A DNA stretch of 6,913 bases from Nanobdellota archaeon (GTDB lineage: Archaea > Nanobdellota > Nanobdellia > Pacearchaeales > GW2011-AR1). This document shows, piece after piece, positions 5,681-6,913 of the stretch. A program made the translations under genes and the position numbers. Position 1 is the stretch's first letter. Each line of letters opens with the position of its first letter. Below the pieces are notes generated by a model. It was not told the DNA's origin. It did not search any database and saw only the letters and a program-made list of their open reading frames with translations. The stretch spans positions 1 to 6,913 of the forward strand of contig JAUYDD010000136.1 of the NCBI GenBank assembly GCA_030704765.1, given 5' to 3'.

Positions 5681-5736
5681 CATATCTTACTACTTGTTTC
5701 AGATAAATAGTTCACTATTCATAAATTTTCAAAAGA

Positions 5737-5744
5737 TTTATATA
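5737..5744 (+). promoter_or_regulatory. TATA box of the PIN-like gene
   Basis: TTTATATA is a near-consensus archaeal TATA box, preceded by CAAAAGA as a possible BRE. Transcription should start near 5765-5770, giving a leader of about 20 bases that contains GAAGGA just before the ATG at 5787. It is divergent from the secreted-protein promoter some 60 bases away. Confidence 0.6.
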
Positions 5745-5786
5745 CATATGAATGAAATTAATCATTAGAGATGATGTTGAAGGAAC

Positions 5787-6713
5787 ATGCAAATCTTTGA
5801 TTTAGAGGCAATAACAGAGCACAGTGGCCTTGTTTTAGTGGATACTGATCTCCAATCCAGAGGCAGATGTATACAAAAAGAGATATATAATATGGGAAGC
5901 TTTGATGAAATAGATTCAAGGGGCCTGTTAAAGAATATTGGTTATCTTAAGACTTTCATAAAGATACTGAACATCCCTAATGTCAGGACAGTTCCAGAAG
6001 TCGCAGAAGAACTCCTTAAATTCGCATTTATTCTAGGGGAAAAACTAGTTTTTTTAACTCAAAAAGAAAATGAATTAAGGTCTTGCTCATCTGCCAATCT
6101 TCCAAAGAAAAAAGCTAGTGAAGTGAGCAGGCACAGGGCTCTTTATAATAAATCTGAATTAAATTCAGGATTATTAAATAGATTGCAGGGTTTAGCTTAT
6201 ACTCTCTCTCAAATATCCAGGCAAAATCAGCTTGAATTTGATAATCCTCATTATTCTGGATTTTTTAATATTATGAAAGATACAGCAAAATTGTTAGGTA
6301 TAGAAGCTTCTGATACAGACATACATTTAGCAGCAACTCTATATTGGACAACAATGTTCTCATCTGAATCTAACTCTCTTATATCTAATGACCACCATAT
6401 TTTTGAACTTTACCAGTATTTGCCTATATTTTTATCAGGAGATATTTTTTCTCCATTTAACACAAGGTTTAATGACCATTTATATTCTAATCCTCCGCAT
6501 ATATTTAAAAGAAAACCAACTGGTTTTGAAGAAATACCTACTTTAGATATGCTTGAGCATAAATATCGCATAAGTACGCTTACATTAGATAAAAAAGGTG
6601 TCATAAGGGCAATAAACAGTTCTAAAGAGTTCTGGAAAACCTTTTATGAAGCTTATGGAACTAATCATTATCATGTTGATTTCTCAACTCGAAGATTACA
6701 ACTAGTGGCATGA
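5787..6713 (+). CDS. PIN-like domain protein, putative metal-dependent ribonuclease
   Basis: A soluble 308-aa protein. The spacing of acidic residues fits a PIN nuclease: the first strand LVLVDTDL (15-22) gives Asp19/Asp21; VPEVAEEL (69-76) gives Glu71/Glu74; ASDTDIHLAATL (174-185) gives Asp176/Asp178; LISNDHHI (198-205) gives Asp202 in the usual final D after a small-residue strand. PIN proteins cut single-stranded or structured RNA with Mg/Mn, either as toxins or in RNA processing. It is about twice the size of a VapC toxin: a helical insert (77-173, with a basic KKKASEVSRHR patch) separates the acidic clusters, and a 100-residue C-terminal part (210-308) is unrecognised. No antitoxin-like gene precedes it and it has its own TATA promoter, so a housekeeping or regulatory RNase is at least as likely as a toxin. 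Confidence 0.68.
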   Translation: MQIFDLEAITEHSGLVLVDTDLQSRGRCIQKEIYNMGSFDEIDSRGLLKNIGYLKTFIKILNIPNVRTVPEVAEELLKFAFILGEKLVFLTQKENELRSCSSANLPKKKASEVSRHRALYNKSELNSGLLNRLQGLAYTLSQISRQNQLEFDNPHYSGFFNIMKDTAKLLGIEASDTDIHLAATLYWTTMFSSESNSLISNDHHIFELYQYLPIFLSGDIFSPFNTRFNDHLYSNPPHIFKRKPTGFEEIPTLDMLEHKYRISTLTLDKKGVIRAINSSKEFWKTFYEAYGTNHYHVDFSTRRLQLVA

Positions 6714-6779
6714 AACGATTTTGTAACTATAAAGGCAAATTCCACTTTTTATAATACATCTACATGATTATCACTATAG

Positions 6780-6816
6780 CAAATAACATAAATTTTCGGA
6801 AAAATTTTGTTATTTG
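6780..6816. terminator. Long AT-rich stem-loop downstream of the PIN-like gene
   Basis: CAAATAACA/TGTTATTTG (6780-6788/6808-6816) plus AAATTTT/AAAATTT (6790-6796/6801-6807) form 16 pairs with one bulged T and loop CGGA. It lies 66 bases after the PIN stop. No clear U-run follows on either strand, so a processing or end-protecting hairpin, or an inverted repeat of mobile origin, are alternatives to termination. Confidence 0.35.
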
Positions 6817-6855
6817 TCTATTTAGATGATATGAGAATTCTACGATAAAACATAC

Positions 6856-6898
6856 CTTGCTTTCGGCAAGTCAATAATGAAATGCACCTAACGGTGCA
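6856..6898 (+). other. Two compact hairpins at the window edge, before a possible start codon
   Basis: CTTGC/GCAAG (6856-6860/6866-6870, loop TTTCG) and TGCACC/GGTGCA (6883-6888/6893-6898, loop TAAC) are 12 bases apart. They are followed by AATATATA and an ATG at 6908 running off the end. The arrangement could be the left end of an IS200/IS605-like element, a leader of the next gene, or the start of a small RNA. The window ends before this can be resolved. Confidence 0.35.
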
Positions 6899-6913
6899 AA
6901 ATATATAATGAAA

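Noticed and set aside
6410..6604. Minus-strand 64-codon frame within the PIN-like gene
   Set aside because: It is antisense to a gene with a strong TATA promoter and recognisable acidic motifs, and has no promoter or ribosome binding site of its own.
5787..6713. VapBC toxin-antitoxin pair
   Set aside because: No small antitoxin-like frame overlaps or precedes the gene, and the protein is about twice the usual VapC length.

Overview
The window is strongly AT-rich and looks archaeal, most likely from a DPANN-type lineage (Woesearchaeota/Pacearchaeota-like). The reasons are TATA-box promoters placed for leaderless or short-leader transcripts, a cell-surface protein built from a cysteine-rich module plus Ig-like repeats with many N-glycosylation sequons, a membrane GT-C (PMT/ArnT-like) glycosyltransferase, and a scarcity of Shine-Dalgarno sites. 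The lineage is inferred from protein style, not from a marker gene.

Left part (1-2344): three tandem stem-loops (7-118) precede a plus-strand hexapeptide-repeat acyltransferase (116 or 158 to 763). Converging on it is a minus-strand GT-C membrane glycosyltransferase (2344-914). Between them lies a 47-codon open frame (903-760, minus) that looks like the tail of a lost gene. Middle (2345-4000): a gene-free stretch with a simple hairpin and an elaborate cloverleaf-like foldable region (2571-2659), then two overlapping minus-strand genes of unrecognised function (4000-3545 and 3543-2680) that form an operon.

Right-middle (4001-5651): a roughly 205-217 bp element with 16-bp inverted termini and strong internal hairpins (4062-4278) sits directly against the 3' end of a secreted Ig-like protein gene (5651-4395, minus). 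That gene appears frameshifted: about 49 codons of Ig-like sequence continue in another frame (4425-4276) and stop two bases before the inverted terminus. Right part (5652-6913): a divergent promoter region, a plus-strand PIN-like nuclease gene (5787-6713), a long hairpin, and two compact hairpins at the window edge.

Two themes emerge. One is surface glycan and glycoprotein biology: acyltransferase, glycosyltransferase, and a secreted protein with 12 sequons. The other is small structured or mobile DNA: a short repeat beginning CTGAGC(A/G)T, each time followed by a different hairpin, occurs at 5, 2561 and 3710 (the last inside a coding gene), alongside the inverted-terminus element at 4062-4278. 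No CRISPR array, rRNA or tRNA gene was seen.
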